A stretch of DNA of 64,000 bases, from positions 868,001 to 932,000 of the forward strand of contig NZ_AP018694.1 of assembly GCF_009689585.1 (NCBI RefSeq). The letters are read 5' to 3'. The notes beneath the pieces were generated by a model that had not been told where the DNA came from, ran no database searches, and worked only from the letters and a program-made list of their open reading frames with translations. The stretch's first letter is position 1; each line of letters opens with the position of its first letter. Below are positions 46,556 through 55,130 of this stretch, piece by piece. The position numbers and the translations under genes were made by a program. The DNA is from Aquipluma nitroreducens. GTDB lineage: Bacteria > Bacteroidota > Bacteroidia > Bacteroidales > Prolixibacteraceae.

Positions 46556-47983
46556 TCACTGTTTATTTCTTTTTAGATTAAGTTGTTCCGAATTTTCCTT
46601 TACTTTTTTATCTGAAAGTGGGTAGAACATCATACCAACAAAGGCAAGTACGCAACATGCCGCAGGCATTAAACTGATCATGATATGCTCTCCGAAAATG
46701 GTTTCTGAACTTTGTTGAATCGCATCAGGCATATAATGGAATACGGCCAGAATCCATCCACTCATGGCTGAGCCAAAAGCCCATCCCAATTTTTGCGACA
46801 TCGACGAGGATGAGAAAATTAATCCTGTTGCACGGCGCCCGGTAAGTAATTCCTGATGATCAACAATATCGGCAAACATCGACCACAACAATGGCAAAAC
46901 GTATCCGGCGAAAATGGAAATCAGAAACTGAAAAATCAGAATCCAGGTGATACTATTCGGAATGAAATAAAAGCCTGTACTTAATACTCCTGCAATTAAC
47001 ATCGCGATCATATAAGTTTTCCTCTTACCGTATTTTGCTGAAATTGAAGGGGCTGCCATTACTCCTATTAAGTTTGCCGCCTGACCAACAAGAAAATAAA
47101 TTGTAGTCATATCCCAACCGGTTCCAGTCATCCGATAGTTCACTTTCACGTAATCTCTGAAAAAATAAATCGCAACACTGTCGCGGACAGCATTAAAAAG
47201 CAAGGCAGACAGGCCGGTTGCAACCAAAATCCACCAAGGTGCATTTTGAAATAAATCTTTCAAATCCTTCTTGATCGAAACATTTTCCTCGCTCTCAATT
47301 TGTACGACCCGTTCTTTTGTCCAACTGAAACACAACAGAAACAAGATCACGCAAATCATGCCTATTACTCCTACACCCATCACCCATCCTACCGGTGAAG
47401 TGCTTATTGAAGATTCAGCAGTCTGAGTGGCTTTGGAAAGATCTACCGTGCCAAATGTTTTGGAAAAAAAGTCGATGAGCGGTTGCAACAACATGAAGGT
47501 TACAAAACTGCCAATGAAAGCAAATGACATTCGGTAAGAAGAAAGTGAATTTCGTTCAGTAGGATCGGAAGAAATAGCTCCAAGTAATGATGCATATGGC
47601 ACATTGATCATTGAATACACGATCATCATCAAAGAGTAAGTCACATAGGCGTAGATTAACTTTCCTGTTTGACCAAAATCAGGGGCGAAGAAAGTAAAAG
47701 CTCCCATTACGGCAAATGGAAGGGCGAACCATAATAGGTATGGGCGATATTTTCCATAGCGGCTTTTAGTGCGGTCGCTGATAATTCCAACAAAAACATC
47801 AAAGAACGAATTCCACAAACGTGCAACAAGGAACATCGTTCCAGCCGCGGCTGCCGTAATACCAAGGACATCGGTATAAAAAAACAAGGAATACATTCCG
47901 AAAATTTTCCAGAACATCGACGAAGCAGCGTCGCCAAATCCGTAACCAATTTTCTCTTTCAGACTGATTTTTTCAGTAGCCAT
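46556..47983 (-). CDS. GPH-family sugar:cation symporter
   Basis: A 475-residue inner-membrane transporter of the glycoside-pentoside-hexuronide (MelB-like) family, with about twelve helices. The N-terminal KIGYGFGDAASSMFWKI and the RTKSRYGKYRPYLLW loop are hallmarks. It sits between the GH130 phosphorylase and the 2-epimerase, so it most likely brings beta-1,4-mannobiose or a related disaccharide into the cytoplasm with sodium or protons. The same gene trio is known from Bacteroides fragilis mannan metabolism. Confidence 0.93.
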   Translation of the reverse strand: MATEKISLKEKIGYGFGDAASSMFWKIFGMYSLFFYTDVLGITAAAAGTMFLVARLWNSFFDVFVGIISDRTKSRYGKYRPYLLWFALPFAVMGAFTFFAPDFGQTGKLIYAYVTYSLMMIVYSMINVPYASLLGAISSDPTERNSLSSYRMSFAFIGSFVTFMLLQPLIDFFSKTFGTVDLSKATQTAESSISTSPVGWVMGVGVIGMICVILFLLCFSWTKERVVQIESEENVSIKKDLKDLFQNAPWWILVATGLSALLFNAVRDSVAIYFFRDYVKVNYRMTGTGWDMTTIYFLVGQAANLIGVMAAPSISAKYGKRKTYMIAMLIAGVLSTGFYFIPNSITWILIFQFLISIFAGYVLPLLWSMFADIVDHQELLTGRRATGLIFSSSSMSQKLGWAFGSAMSGWILAVFHYMPDAIQQSSETIFGEHIMISLMPAACCVLAFVGMMFYPLSDKKVKENSEQLNLKRNKQ

Positions 47984-48020
47984 TATATAAGTTTGTTTTT
48001 AGTTAGGTTTTCATTTACAA

Positions 48021-48084
48021 CGTTACGAGTTTCGGGATACAAGTTATGAGTTAATTTACCCGAAACCGCATCTCGCATCCCGGA
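48021..48084. repeat. GTTACGAGTT-family inverted repeat between GH130 and transporter genes
   Basis: GTTTCGGG (48029-48036) pairs with CCCGAAAC (48059-48066), and the loop contains AAGTTATGAGTTAA. GTTACGAGTT begins at 48022. It could modulate the transcript between the two genes. Confidence 0.6.
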
Positions 48085-48085
48085 A

Positions 48086-49267
48086 CTATTTCATTCTGAG
48101 TATCTCCAGATTTCTGGCAATCTGCACTTTCAGGGTTTCTACCGAAGCCGCAGAACGATAGCCATCGGCTGGAGAATTCAGGCAATAATCGACCAGCTTA
48201 TCAACTGTTGATGTTGCCACATGCATGCGGGTATCCGAAGAGGCATAATAAAGAAATACCTTCCCGTCCTCATCGGCAATCCAACCATTGGTGAAAAGTA
48301 CATTCGATACATCACCGATGCGTTCTTCGCCAATCGGCCCCATCAAATGACCTGCGGGTTCAGCAATCAGTTTTGACGGATCTTCAAGGGCAGTCATATA
48401 AAGGTAAATCACGTAACGCAATCCGGCAGCACAACCACGCACACCATGTGCCAGATGCAACCAGCCTTTATCGGTTTTAATCGGGTGCGGGCCTTCGCCG
48501 TTCTTCACCTCTTTTATGGTATGGTAGTAGCGAAAATTGATGATTTTTTCTTCCTTGATTTCAGCATTGGTCATGTCGTCAACCAGCGCCCAGCCAATGC
48601 CACCACCACTTCCGGCATCAATAAAACCATCTTGTGGGCGGGTGTATAAAGCATATTTCCCATCAACAAATTCGTTATGAAGCACCACATTGCGCTGCTG
48701 ACTTTTGGTTTTCAGATCAGGTAGGCGCTCCCAGGTCAGCAAATCTTTGGTTCGTACAATTCCGGCAGCAGCAACTGCTGATGACAAATCGCCCGGCGCA
48801 GCATTCGGGTCTTTGCGTTCTGAGCAGAAAACGCCATAGATCCAACCGTCTTCATGAGCCGTTAAACGCATGTCGTAAACATTGGTGTCCGGAATGTCGG
48901 TTTCAGGAATAGTTACCGGATAATCCCAAAATCGGAAATTATCGATTCCATTGGGGCTTTCGGCAATCGCAAAAAACGATTTACGGTCGACACCTTCCAC
49001 GCGAACCACCAGAATGTATTTGCCGTTCCATTTGATTGCTCCTGAATTCATGGTCGCATTCATGCCGATGCGCTCCATCAGGAAAGGATTGGTCTGCTTG
49101 TCCAAATCGTACCGCCAGATTACCGGAGTATGGGCAGCTGTTAGAATCGGATTTTTATATCGATCGAAAACACCATTGCCATTTTTAACCTTTTTGTTTT
49201 TAGCCGACAATAATTCTTCGTGCTTGTCGAGCAGCTTATGAACCTTCTTTTTAAAATTCGATGCCAT
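48086..49267 (-). CDS. GH130 4-O-beta-D-mannosyl-D-glucose phosphorylase
   Basis: Phosphorolyses mannosylglucose to mannose 1-phosphate and glucose in the cytoplasm. The five-bladed propeller of 393 residues shows [36 protein letters not shown] (D132 corresponds to the proposed proton donor), the phosphate-site segment [20 protein letters not shown] and [12 protein letters not shown] near the end. These features match the GH130_1 subfamily. First gene of the operon with the GPH transporter and the 2-epimerase. No mannanase or SusC/D pair is beside it, so polysaccharide cleavage must be encoded elsewhere. Confidence 0.94.
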   Translation of the reverse strand: MASNFKKKVHKLLDKHEELLSAKNKKVKNGNGVFDRYKNPILTAAHTPVIWRYDLDKQTNPFLMERIGMNATMNSGAIKWNGKYILVVRVEGVDRKSFFAIAESPNGIDNFRFWDYPVTIPETDIPDTNVYDMRLTAHEDGWIYGVFCSERKDPNAAPGDLSSAVAAAGIVRTKDLLTWERLPDLKTKSQQRNVVLHNEFVDGKYALYTRPQDGFIDAGSGGGIGWALVDDMTNAEIKEEKIINFRYYHTIKEVKNGEGPHPIKTDKGWLHLAHGVRGCAAGLRYVIYLYMTALEDPSKLIAEPAGHLMGPIGEERIGDVSNVLFTNGWIADEDGKVFLYYASSDTRMHVATSTVDKLVDYCLNSPADGYRSAASVETLKVQIARNLEILRMK

Positions 49268-49627
49268 GATTTAACTATTTTGAGTTTTGTCTAATCCATT
49301 CAACTGACAATTAGCATTACAAAATAAAAATAAATCGGATCGATAGGTTAATACTATTCGGATAAAATATGATACTATTCTGGCATTCCACTAAGTGTTG
49401 AGCTCGTTTATTCTTGGCTTAAGTTCAACAAATTCCACAAATACAACCAACACACAAATCAATTTAATGCTGATTTACAGAAACTTAAATAACCAAGCAT
49501 GAGCAAACAGATAGGAATATCGGAAATTTGCCTCAAAAATTTCGCCATATACTATTCAAACTAAAACTCAATAATTCTGACAAAAGGAAAAGGATATAAA
49601 AACAGAAAAAGTATCCATTCCTGAACA

Positions 49628-49730
49628 CTTTTTGAGCCGGGGACGAGACTTTCGGCCGGACAAGCCTTCTGGCGGGCAGAAAACCCTCACCCTTAGCGTT
49701 GAAGACTAATACCCGATTTCAATTAGTTGA
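49628..49730 (-). pseudogene. Degenerate tRNA-Gly copy
   Basis: Two blocks resemble the intact tRNA-Gly at 49799-49870 and its flank: 49628-49651 (TTTTTGAGC, GGG, ACGAGA) and 49688-49710 (ACCCTTAGC, GAAG, CTAAT). About 30 unrelated GC-rich bases separate them where the T arm should be. It cannot fold into a full tRNA. The remaining 49268-49627 holds no gene that I can recognise. Confidence 0.45.
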
Positions 49731-49764
49731 ATGGAGGAATCAATTGCAATGAGCCTGAAAACAA

Positions 49765-49795
49765 AAAAGCATCAGTAAACTGATGCTTTTTCTTT
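49765..49795 (-). terminator. Terminator of the tRNA/ffs cluster
   Basis: AAAAGCATCAG (49765-49775) pairs perfectly with CTGATGCTTTT (49780-49790) around a four-base loop, with T on the minus strand after it. It directly follows tRNA-Gly. Confidence 0.8.
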
Positions 49796-49798
49796 TGA

Positions 49799-49870
49799 GC
49801 GGGAGACGAGATTCAAACTCGCGACCCTTAGCTTGGAAGGCTAATGCTCTATCAGCTGAGCTACTCCCGC
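49799..49870 (-). tRNA. tRNA-Gly (TCC)
   Basis: A 72-base cloverleaf with acceptor GCGGGAG/CTCCCGC, anticodon loop CTTCCAA and T loop TTTGAAT. The 3' CCA is not encoded. Confidence 0.95.
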
Positions 49871-49952
49871 GATTGTGAAGATTAGAATTTTGAATCTTGA
49901 AGTTAGAATAATTCTAAAATTCGCGATTCTGCCATTCCAATATTCCTGATTG

Positions 49953-50035
49953 TGGGGAGAGCAGGATTCGAACCTACGAAGACGTACGTCATCTGAGTTA
50001 CAGTCAGACCCAGTTGGCCACTTTGGTATCTCCCC
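49953..50035 (-). tRNA. tRNA-Tyr (GTA)
   Basis: An 83-base class II tRNA with acceptor GGGGAGA, anticodon loop CTGTAAC and a long variable arm around GACGTACGTC. The discriminator base is A. Confidence 0.95.
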
Positions 50036-50047
50036 AATACAATATTT

Positions 50048-50122
50048 GAATCTTGAATGTCAGAATATTAGAATATACTAACCGGTAGATTGGAACCCAT
50101 TTCATTCTAATATTCAAGATTC
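50048..50122. repeat. Inverted word repeat in the Tyr-Thr tRNA spacer
   Basis: GAATATTAGAAT (50063-50074) pairs with ATTCTAATATTC (50104-50115), and GAATCTTGAAT (50048-50058) with ATTCAAGATTC (50112-50122). The Gly-Tyr spacer (49871-49952) uses the same words (TTGAATCTTGAAG, TAGAATAATTCTA). Confidence 0.6.
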
Positions 50123-50145
50123 TAACACTCCAACCTTCATTAATG

Positions 50146-50219
50146 AGCCGAATCACAGATTCGAACTGTGGACCCCGAGATTACAAATCACGTGCTCTGG
50201 CCAACTGAGCTAATTCGGC
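50146..50219 (-). tRNA. tRNA-Thr (TGT)
   Basis: A 74-base cloverleaf with acceptor GCCGAAT/ATTCGGC, T arm CACAG/CTGTG and anticodon loop TTTGTAA. The anticodon stem has one U-U mismatch at positions 29/41. Confidence 0.93.
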
Positions 50220-50225
50220 ATAAAA

Positions 50226-50328
50226 GTGGGTAAGCTACCTGCATCGCACCGCTCAACCGTTTACCCTTGCTGCCTTCCGACCCTGGGGGAATTCAACAGG
50301 AGCTAGTCGTACAGGACTTACCCGGCGC
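50226..50328 (-). ncRNA. ffs: Bacterial small SRP RNA (4.5S RNA)
   Basis: The minus strand carries the conserved apical motif GGGTCGGAAGGCAGCAAGGG, matching the SRP RNA GGAAG...AGCA signature. The ends GGGTAAG and CTTACCC pair to close the hairpin. It binds Ffh in signal-recognition-particle targeting. It leads the tRNA-Thr, -Tyr, -Gly cluster. The ends are approximate. Confidence 0.88.
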
Positions 50329-50503
50329 AAAAGTATGAAAAAAAGCCTTGCCTCCAAATGAAATCAAGAGCTGCCTGTAATTTTTTTTTAATCGAACAAA
50401 CTAATCCTTTAACGCTCAATCCGGTATTGATTCAAAAAAAATTAAACTTTTGTTTTTAAACTTTAAATTAGTCGCAAATAACAGTGCTATCGATAAAATC
50501 AAA

Positions 50504-50511
50504 TATATTTG
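50504..50511 (+). promoter_or_regulatory. Promoter -7 box of the DUF4199/GT2 operon
   Basis: TATATTTG matches TAnnTTTG, 24 bases before the ATG at 50536. A -33 box is not obvious. It overlaps a TTG at 50509, arguing against that codon as the start. Confidence 0.45.
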
Positions 50512-50535
50512 TTAATCACTAATCAAAAACGCACA

Positions 50536-51132
50536 ATGGAAGAACAACAAACAACCAGGATGAAATTAACCATGACTTATGGGATTTATCTTGCCGGAAT
50601 TAGTATCGTTACGTCACTGTTTATTTGGGCAACAAGTCTCATCGAACATATGGGACTATTTGGTTCTGCTCTTATCGGAGTGTTTCAATTTGTCCTTTTA
50701 GCCTTTCTTTTAGTTTATTTCACTAAAAAATATCGAGATACGCTGTTTGATGGGAAAATTACATTTGGGCAAGCATTCACATTTGGTGTATTACTTGTTG
50801 TTTTTAGTTCTGTTATAAGTGCCCTCTATAGTTATATTCTTAATAAATACATCGACCCTGATTATATGCACCGGGTAATGACGATGATTCAGGATAAAAC
50901 CTACCAGATGTTATCCAATCAAGGTTTATCTCAGGAGCAGATTGATTCGGCTATGGTAAAATTTGAGCAAAAAGGGATTCCATCTCCAATGGAAACTTTG
51001 GTTTCAAGCCTTCAGGGTGGAATTATTGGTGGAGCGATTATGTCGTTGATTAGTTCGGCCATTGTTAAAAAGAATGTGAAAGGTGAAGATGCTTTTGACG
51101 AAGCAATGGAAGACGTAAAAACAGAAGAATAG
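50536..51132 (+). CDS. DUF4199 membrane protein
   Basis: A 198-residue membrane protein with four predicted helices (about residues 10-30, 38-57, 75-98 and 155-175) and an acidic C-terminus. The pattern GKITFGQAFTFGVLLVVFSSVISALYSYI, here quoted only by its first part GKITFGQAFTFG, identifies DUF4199. The function is unknown. It ends six bases before the GT2 gene, and the pair is frequent in Bacteroidota, suggesting that it supports the glycosyltransferase or its lipid substrate. Confidence 0.85.
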   Translation: MEEQQTTRMKLTMTYGIYLAGISIVTSLFIWATSLIEHMGLFGSALIGVFQFVLLAFLLVYFTKKYRDTLFDGKITFGQAFTFGVLLVVFSSVISALYSYILNKYIDPDYMHRVMTMIQDKTYQMLSNQGLSQEQIDSAMVKFEQKGIPSPMETLVSSLQGGIIGGAIMSLISSAIVKKNVKGEDAFDEAMEDVKTEE

Positions 51133-51138
51133 AAAATA

Positions 51139-52095
51139 ATGGATATTTCCGTAGTTGTACCACTTTTTAATGAAGTAGAATCACTTCCTGAATTAACGTC
51201 GTGGATTGACCGCGTGATGGAAGCCAACCGCTTTTCGTACGAGATTATTTTAATTGACGATGGCAGTACCGACGGTTCATGGGAACTTATTGAACAGCTT
51301 TGCTTGCAAAACACATGCATCAAAGGAATAAAATTCAGGAGAAACTACGGAAAATCAGCCGGTTTGTATTGCGGATTTGAACAAGCTGAAGGCCATGTAG
51401 TGATTACCATGGACGCCGACCTTCAGGACAGTCCGGAAGAGATTCCGGAACTTTACCGCATGATTACTGAAGAAAAGTACGACATGGTATCGGGGTGGAA
51501 GAAAAAACGCTACGACCCCATTTTTTCGAAAAATCTTCCGAGTAAATTCTACAATTGGACGGCACGCCGGATGACCGGTATCAAACTTCACGATTTCAAT
51601 TGCGGACTAAAAGCCTACCGTAAACAAGTGGTTAAAAGCATTGAAGTGTACGGCGACATGCACAGGTATATCCCTGTATTGGCTAAATGGGCCGGCTTTA
51701 AACGAATTGGTGAAAAGGTTGTTCAACATCAGGAACGCAAATTTGGAGTCACCAAATTTGGTATGGAGCGCTTTATTCGCGGCCCGCTCGATTTACTTTC
51801 GGTCATTTTTATTTCGAAGTTCAGCAAACGCCCGATGCACTTTTTTGGTGTATTTGGCACATTGATGTTTATCCTTGGTTTGGCCGCTGCTATTTGGGAA
51901 GGTTCACAAAAAATTATCCTTACCCTACATAACCAACGGGCTCCAAGGATTACCGAAAGCCCCTATTTTTATCTGGCGCTAACCGCCATGATAATCGGGA
52001 CACAACTATTTCTGGCCGGATTTTTAGCCGAACTGAATGTTCGGAATTCTACTGATCGGAATTCGTACCTCATTGATAAAAGGACAAACGTCTGA
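51139..52095 (+). CDS. GT2 glycosyltransferase, DPM1/GtrB-like
   Basis: A 318-residue inner-membrane glycosyltransferase. The GT-A domain shows ISVVVPLFNEVESLPEL, ILIDDGSTDGSW and the metal-binding ITMDADLQDSPEEIP, and HDFNCGLKAYRKQV later. Two C-terminal helices (about 228-255 and 270-300) anchor it, as in polyprenyl-phosphate glycosyltransferases such as GtrB. It likely makes an undecaprenyl-phosphate-linked sugar for envelope glycans. Co-transcribed with the DUF4199 gene. Confidence 0.92.
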   Translation: MDISVVVPLFNEVESLPELTSWIDRVMEANRFSYEIILIDDGSTDGSWELIEQLCLQNTCIKGIKFRRNYGKSAGLYCGFEQAEGHVVITMDADLQDSPEEIPELYRMITEEKYDMVSGWKKKRYDPIFSKNLPSKFYNWTARRMTGIKLHDFNCGLKAYRKQVVKSIEVYGDMHRYIPVLAKWAGFKRIGEKVVQHQERKFGVTKFGMERFIRGPLDLLSVIFISKFSKRPMHFFGVFGTLMFILGLAAAIWEGSQKIILTLHNQRAPRITESPYFYLALTAMIIGTQLFLAGFLAELNVRNSTDRNSYLIDKRTNV

Positions 52096-52243
52096 TAAAA
52101 GTTATGAGTTGTTGATAACGTAAAATGACTAACAATTACGTCATCCATTTTCAAATGAACAAATTTCCAATTAACCATTTGGTAACAGCTTTTTCGGAAC
52201 AAAACAGTTGGCTTGTCGTTTATCTTGAACAACAATCTTTAAA

Positions 52244-52900
52244 ATGAATACACAGTCAACAGAACCATATAGGCGGCAGCTCAGCACAGGCGAAGAAATC
52301 GTAAACAGCATCACCCACGGAATCGGGGCATTACTAAGCATTGTAGCATTAATTATATTAATTATTGTTGCAGGAAGATCGGGTGATATCTGGCATTTGG
52401 TTAGTTTTTCGATTTATGGGAGCACGCTTATCCTACTTTATTTATCATCAACGCTTTACCACAGTTTTTCGAGCCCGAAATTAAAGAACCTCTTTGCACG
52501 ATTCGATCACATTTCTATCTTTTTACTAATTGCAGGAACCTATACCCCCATCTTACTCACTTCGCTGCGAGGTGTCTGGGGATGGACTTTATTCGGGATA
52601 ATATGGACTGTTGCATTGGTTGGCGCCATAATCCGATCGATTTACGTTCACCGCTTCCGGAAATTGATGGTAGCCATTTACCTGATCATGGGTTGGATGT
52701 TTGTTCTGGCTGGCAATCAAATCTATCAGAAGTTGCCATCGATTAGTTTAACCTTCCTGATTTTGGGCGGTATCGCTTATTCGATTGGAGTCGTTTTCTA
52801 TATGTGGAGAAAATTTCCGTACAGTCATGGAATCTGGCATTTATTTGTTTTAGCCGGCAGTATATTGCACTTTTTTGCGATCTATTTCATCATTCAATAG
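52244..52900 (+). CDS. Hemolysin III / PAQR-like membrane protein
   Basis: A 218-residue protein with seven membrane helices. The first conserved segment is EEIVNSITHGIGALLSI, the second LSSTLYHSF, and the last has FPYSHGIWHLFVLAGS with the conserved histidines; these His/Ser residues define the CREST superfamily metal site. Despite the name, haemolytic action is not implied. A membrane hydrolase or homeostasis role is possible. Convergent with the MerR-type gene, eight bases away. Confidence 0.9.
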   Translation: MNTQSTEPYRRQLSTGEEIVNSITHGIGALLSIVALIILIIVAGRSGDIWHLVSFSIYGSTLILLYLSSTLYHSFSSPKLKNLFARFDHISIFLLIAGTYTPILLTSLRGVWGWTLFGIIWTVALVGAIIRSIYVHRFRKLMVAIYLIMGWMFVLAGNQIYQKLPSISLTFLILGGIAYSIGVVFYMWRKFPYSHGIWHLFVLAGSILHFFAIYFIIQ

Positions 52901-52908
52901 TCGAAAAG

Positions 52909-53781
52909 CTATCCAGAGATTCTCTTGATAAAATCGTTACTATTTTTAACAACCAACACATTTGAAGGAAGTTTCGGTTTATGAATAGCGATTTGACGGC
53001 CAGCTATTAAAATTTTATCCTGATTAAATACCAGCGATAAATTAGCCAGATACAACTCCAATTCGGGCTTTTCAATAGCATGAACAAATGAAGTACAGAC
53101 AAAATCATATTTATTCGCTGTCAGCAGGTTTGCTAAGTCTTCGAATGGCAGGCTTTGTCCGAGGTAAACACACCGGAATCCTGCTTGCGCTGCCAGAAAA
53201 TTGAAGTACAATAATCCAAGCTCATGCCATTCATTTTCCCGAAGAAAGAACAATGCTGATTTCGATGCTTCCTTGTTTACTAATTTGGCAGTTTCACCAA
53301 TCAGGCGGTTACGTATTAGATTTGAAACGAAATGTTCGTGTGCGGTAAATATCGAACCAGCTTGCCACAAAATTCCAATCCTTTCAAAAAAAGGAAAAAT
53401 TACTTGCTGAATCGTCTTTGAAAAACCAAACTCCCCAATTATTTTATCAACCATCGCCTCAAAGCCAAAGGTATCGAGATTAACCGTATGAAACAGTAAC
53501 TGGTCGATGTCTTTATCCGGGTCGTTTGCATTCCGGTTTATTCGAATAACCTCATCCTGAAGCTTCTGCTCATCAAATGTGGCAACACTCGAGATTTTAT
53601 ATCCGTTCTTCACCAACATAGCCACATTCAAAATCCGCCTGACATCATTGTCCGAATACGACCTGATATTGGTATCTGTCCGGTTGGGATCGAGCAACGC
53701 ATATCGCTTTTCCCAAATACGAATGGTGTGAGCTTTTATTCCAGATAAATGTTCCAAATCTTTTATTGAATAAACTGTCAT
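52909..53781 (-). CDS. CarH/LitR-like MerR regulator with B12-binding domain
   Basis: A 290-residue regulator. The N-terminal MerR winged helix (SIKDLEHLSGIKAHTIRIWE, residues 5-24) is followed by a helical cap and a cobalamin-binding domain. The cap contains W139, nine residues and E149-H150 (Wx9EH), and the Rossmann part contains E184-W-H186-E-L-G189 (ExHxxG). Both motifs define adenosylcobalamin binding in CarH photoreceptors. In that family the tetramer represses DNA in the dark and releases it in light. No carotenoid or photolyase gene lies beside it, so the targets are elsewhere. A light-sensing role is inferred from the motifs only. Confidence 0.88.
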   Translation of the reverse strand: MTVYSIKDLEHLSGIKAHTIRIWEKRYALLDPNRTDTNIRSYSDNDVRRILNVAMLVKNGYKISSVATFDEQKLQDEVIRINRNANDPDKDIDQLLFHTVNLDTFGFEAMVDKIIGEFGFSKTIQQVIFPFFERIGILWQAGSIFTAHEHFVSNLIRNRLIGETAKLVNKEASKSALFFLRENEWHELGLLYFNFLAAQAGFRCVYLGQSLPFEDLANLLTANKYDFVCTSFVHAIEKPELELYLANLSLVFNQDKILIAGRQIAIHKPKLPSNVLVVKNSNDFIKRISG

Positions 53782-53871
53782 AATTCAAATTTAATAAGCC
53801 TTCCTTAAAATCATCTTCACATAAAACAGGCAATCCACCATTTTGTTTTAAGTTTTAATTGAATTCATAAA

Positions 53872-53879
53872 CAAAAGTA
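53872..53879 (-). promoter_or_regulatory. Possible promoter -7 box of the CarH-like gene
   Basis: The minus strand reads TACTTTTG about 90 bases before the ATG at 53781. No -33 box is found at the expected distance. Confidence 0.3.
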
Positions 53880-54021
53880 TTAACAAAGCCAGTTAATCGC
53901 TAATTTCAACTTAGCTGAGCGTCATCCCAAGAGGAAACCCATTATTCTATCGCAATGGGGTAAGGACAGGAATGATGAAACTACTAACTTAAAGCAGCAA
54001 TCCAATTTCAGCGATTTTGTT

Positions 54022-54029
54022 TAGCTTTG
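54022..54029 (+). promoter_or_regulatory. Promoter -7 box of the isoaspartyl peptidase gene
   Basis: TAGCTTTG matches TAnnTTTG, 39 bases before the ATG at 54069. No clear -33 box. Confidence 0.35.
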
Positions 54030-54068
54030 AAACAGCATAAAATAAATGGATCCTAAACAGTTTGAAAC

Positions 54069-55043
54069 ATGAAATATCTGACTATTTGCTTCATCTTATT
54101 CTTTTCAACATCAATCATTTGGGCTCAGACTACTACAAAATACGCCATGGTCATTCATGGAGGAGCAGGTGTAATGGATCAGAAAAGCATGACTCCTGAA
54201 ATTCAGTCCATGTATCTCAACGTATTAAATCGGGTTCTTTCGGTTGGTGATTCGGTACTTTCGCATGGAGGAACGAGCATGGATGCAGTTGAAAAAGCGA
54301 TTGTAATCATGGAAGACTCGCCACTTTTTAATGCAGGCAAAGGAGCTGTCTTCACGCATGATAGTCTGGTTGAACTGGACGCCTCTGTGATGGAAGGCCA
54401 ATCGCTAAAAGCCGGTGCAATTGCGGCTGTTCGGGACATAAAAAATCCGATCAGCGTGGCTCGTGCCGTGATGGAAAAGTCGGAACACGTGCTGCTCAAT
54501 GGATTGGGAGCATCGCAATTCGCCAAAGAGCAGGGTTTTGAGCCGGTTGACAACAGCTATTTCTACACAGAAAAACGGCGGAAATCGCTTCAGGAGTTAT
54601 TGAAACAGGAACGGAAAGCAACAACAAACGATAAACACGGAACGGTTGGTTGCGTGGCACTCGACAGCTATGGAAACATTGCCGCCGGAACCTCGACAGG
54701 TGGGATGACGAATAAAAAATACGGCCGCATCGGCGACTCGCCCATCATTGGCGCCGGAACATACGCCAACAATGAAACCGGTGGCTTTTCGTGTACCGGC
54801 CATGGCGAATATTACATCAGGCTGGGATTTTCCAGGGATATTTCAGCGTTGATGGAGTACAAAAAATTGTCGGTTCAGGAAGCTTGCCGGGAAGAAGTAG
54901 GCAAACTAACCAAGCTTGGAGGCACTGGCGGTGTGATTGGACTCGACAAAAATGGAAACATTGCCATGGAATTTAACACCGAAGGAATGTTTCGTGGTTA
55001 TATTAAATCGGGCGGGGAAAAGGGAGTGGCCATTTTTAAATAG
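54069..55043 (+). CDS. Isoaspartyl peptidase / L-asparaginase (T2 family)
   Basis: A 324-residue Ntn-hydrolase precursor with a signal peptide (about 1-19), so it acts in the periplasm. It is expected to cleave itself before T192 in KHGTVGCVALDSYGN, which then becomes the catalytic nucleophile. Other hallmarks are VIHGGAGV at the N-terminus, FNAGKGAVFT, AGTSTGGMTNK and the substrate loop GDSPIIGAGTYANN. It hydrolyses isoaspartyl peptides and asparagine. Single gene followed by a separate promoter for the sigma factor. Confidence 0.94.
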   Translation: MKYLTICFILFFSTSIIWAQTTTKYAMVIHGGAGVMDQKSMTPEIQSMYLNVLNRVLSVGDSVLSHGGTSMDAVEKAIVIMEDSPLFNAGKGAVFTHDSLVELDASVMEGQSLKAGAIAAVRDIKNPISVARAVMEKSEHVLLNGLGASQFAKEQGFEPVDNSYFYTEKRRKSLQELLKQERKATTNDKHGTVGCVALDSYGNIAAGTSTGGMTNKKYGRIGDSPIIGAGTYANNETGGFSCTGHGEYYIRLGFSRDISALMEYKKLSVQEACREEVGKLTKLGGTGGVIGLDKNGNIAMEFNTEGMFRGYIKSGGEKGVAIFK

Positions 55044-55063
55044 TGATAAAGCAGAACTTTATT

Positions 55064-55071
55064 TACTTTTG
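55064..55071 (+). promoter_or_regulatory. Promoter -7 box of the ECF sigma gene
   Basis: TACTTTTG matches TAnnTTTG. Both candidate sigma starts (55098 TTG, 55131 ATG) lie downstream. No -33 box was found. Confidence 0.4.
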
Positions 55072-55130
55072 CCCAACCTAATTTAACTGCTGCCTACTTG
55101 AAAACGGACAACCTAAAAACGGAACAAGAG

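Noticed and set aside
53786-53793. Minus-strand TAAATTTG before the CarH-like gene
   Set aside because: It is only five bases from the start codon, which would leave no usable leader; the box at 53872-53879 is a better candidate.
55098-55130. Longer sigma-factor start at a TTG
   Set aside because: No ribosome-binding-like sequence precedes it, while the ATG at 55131 has purine-rich bases in front and gives a normal-length ECF sigma.
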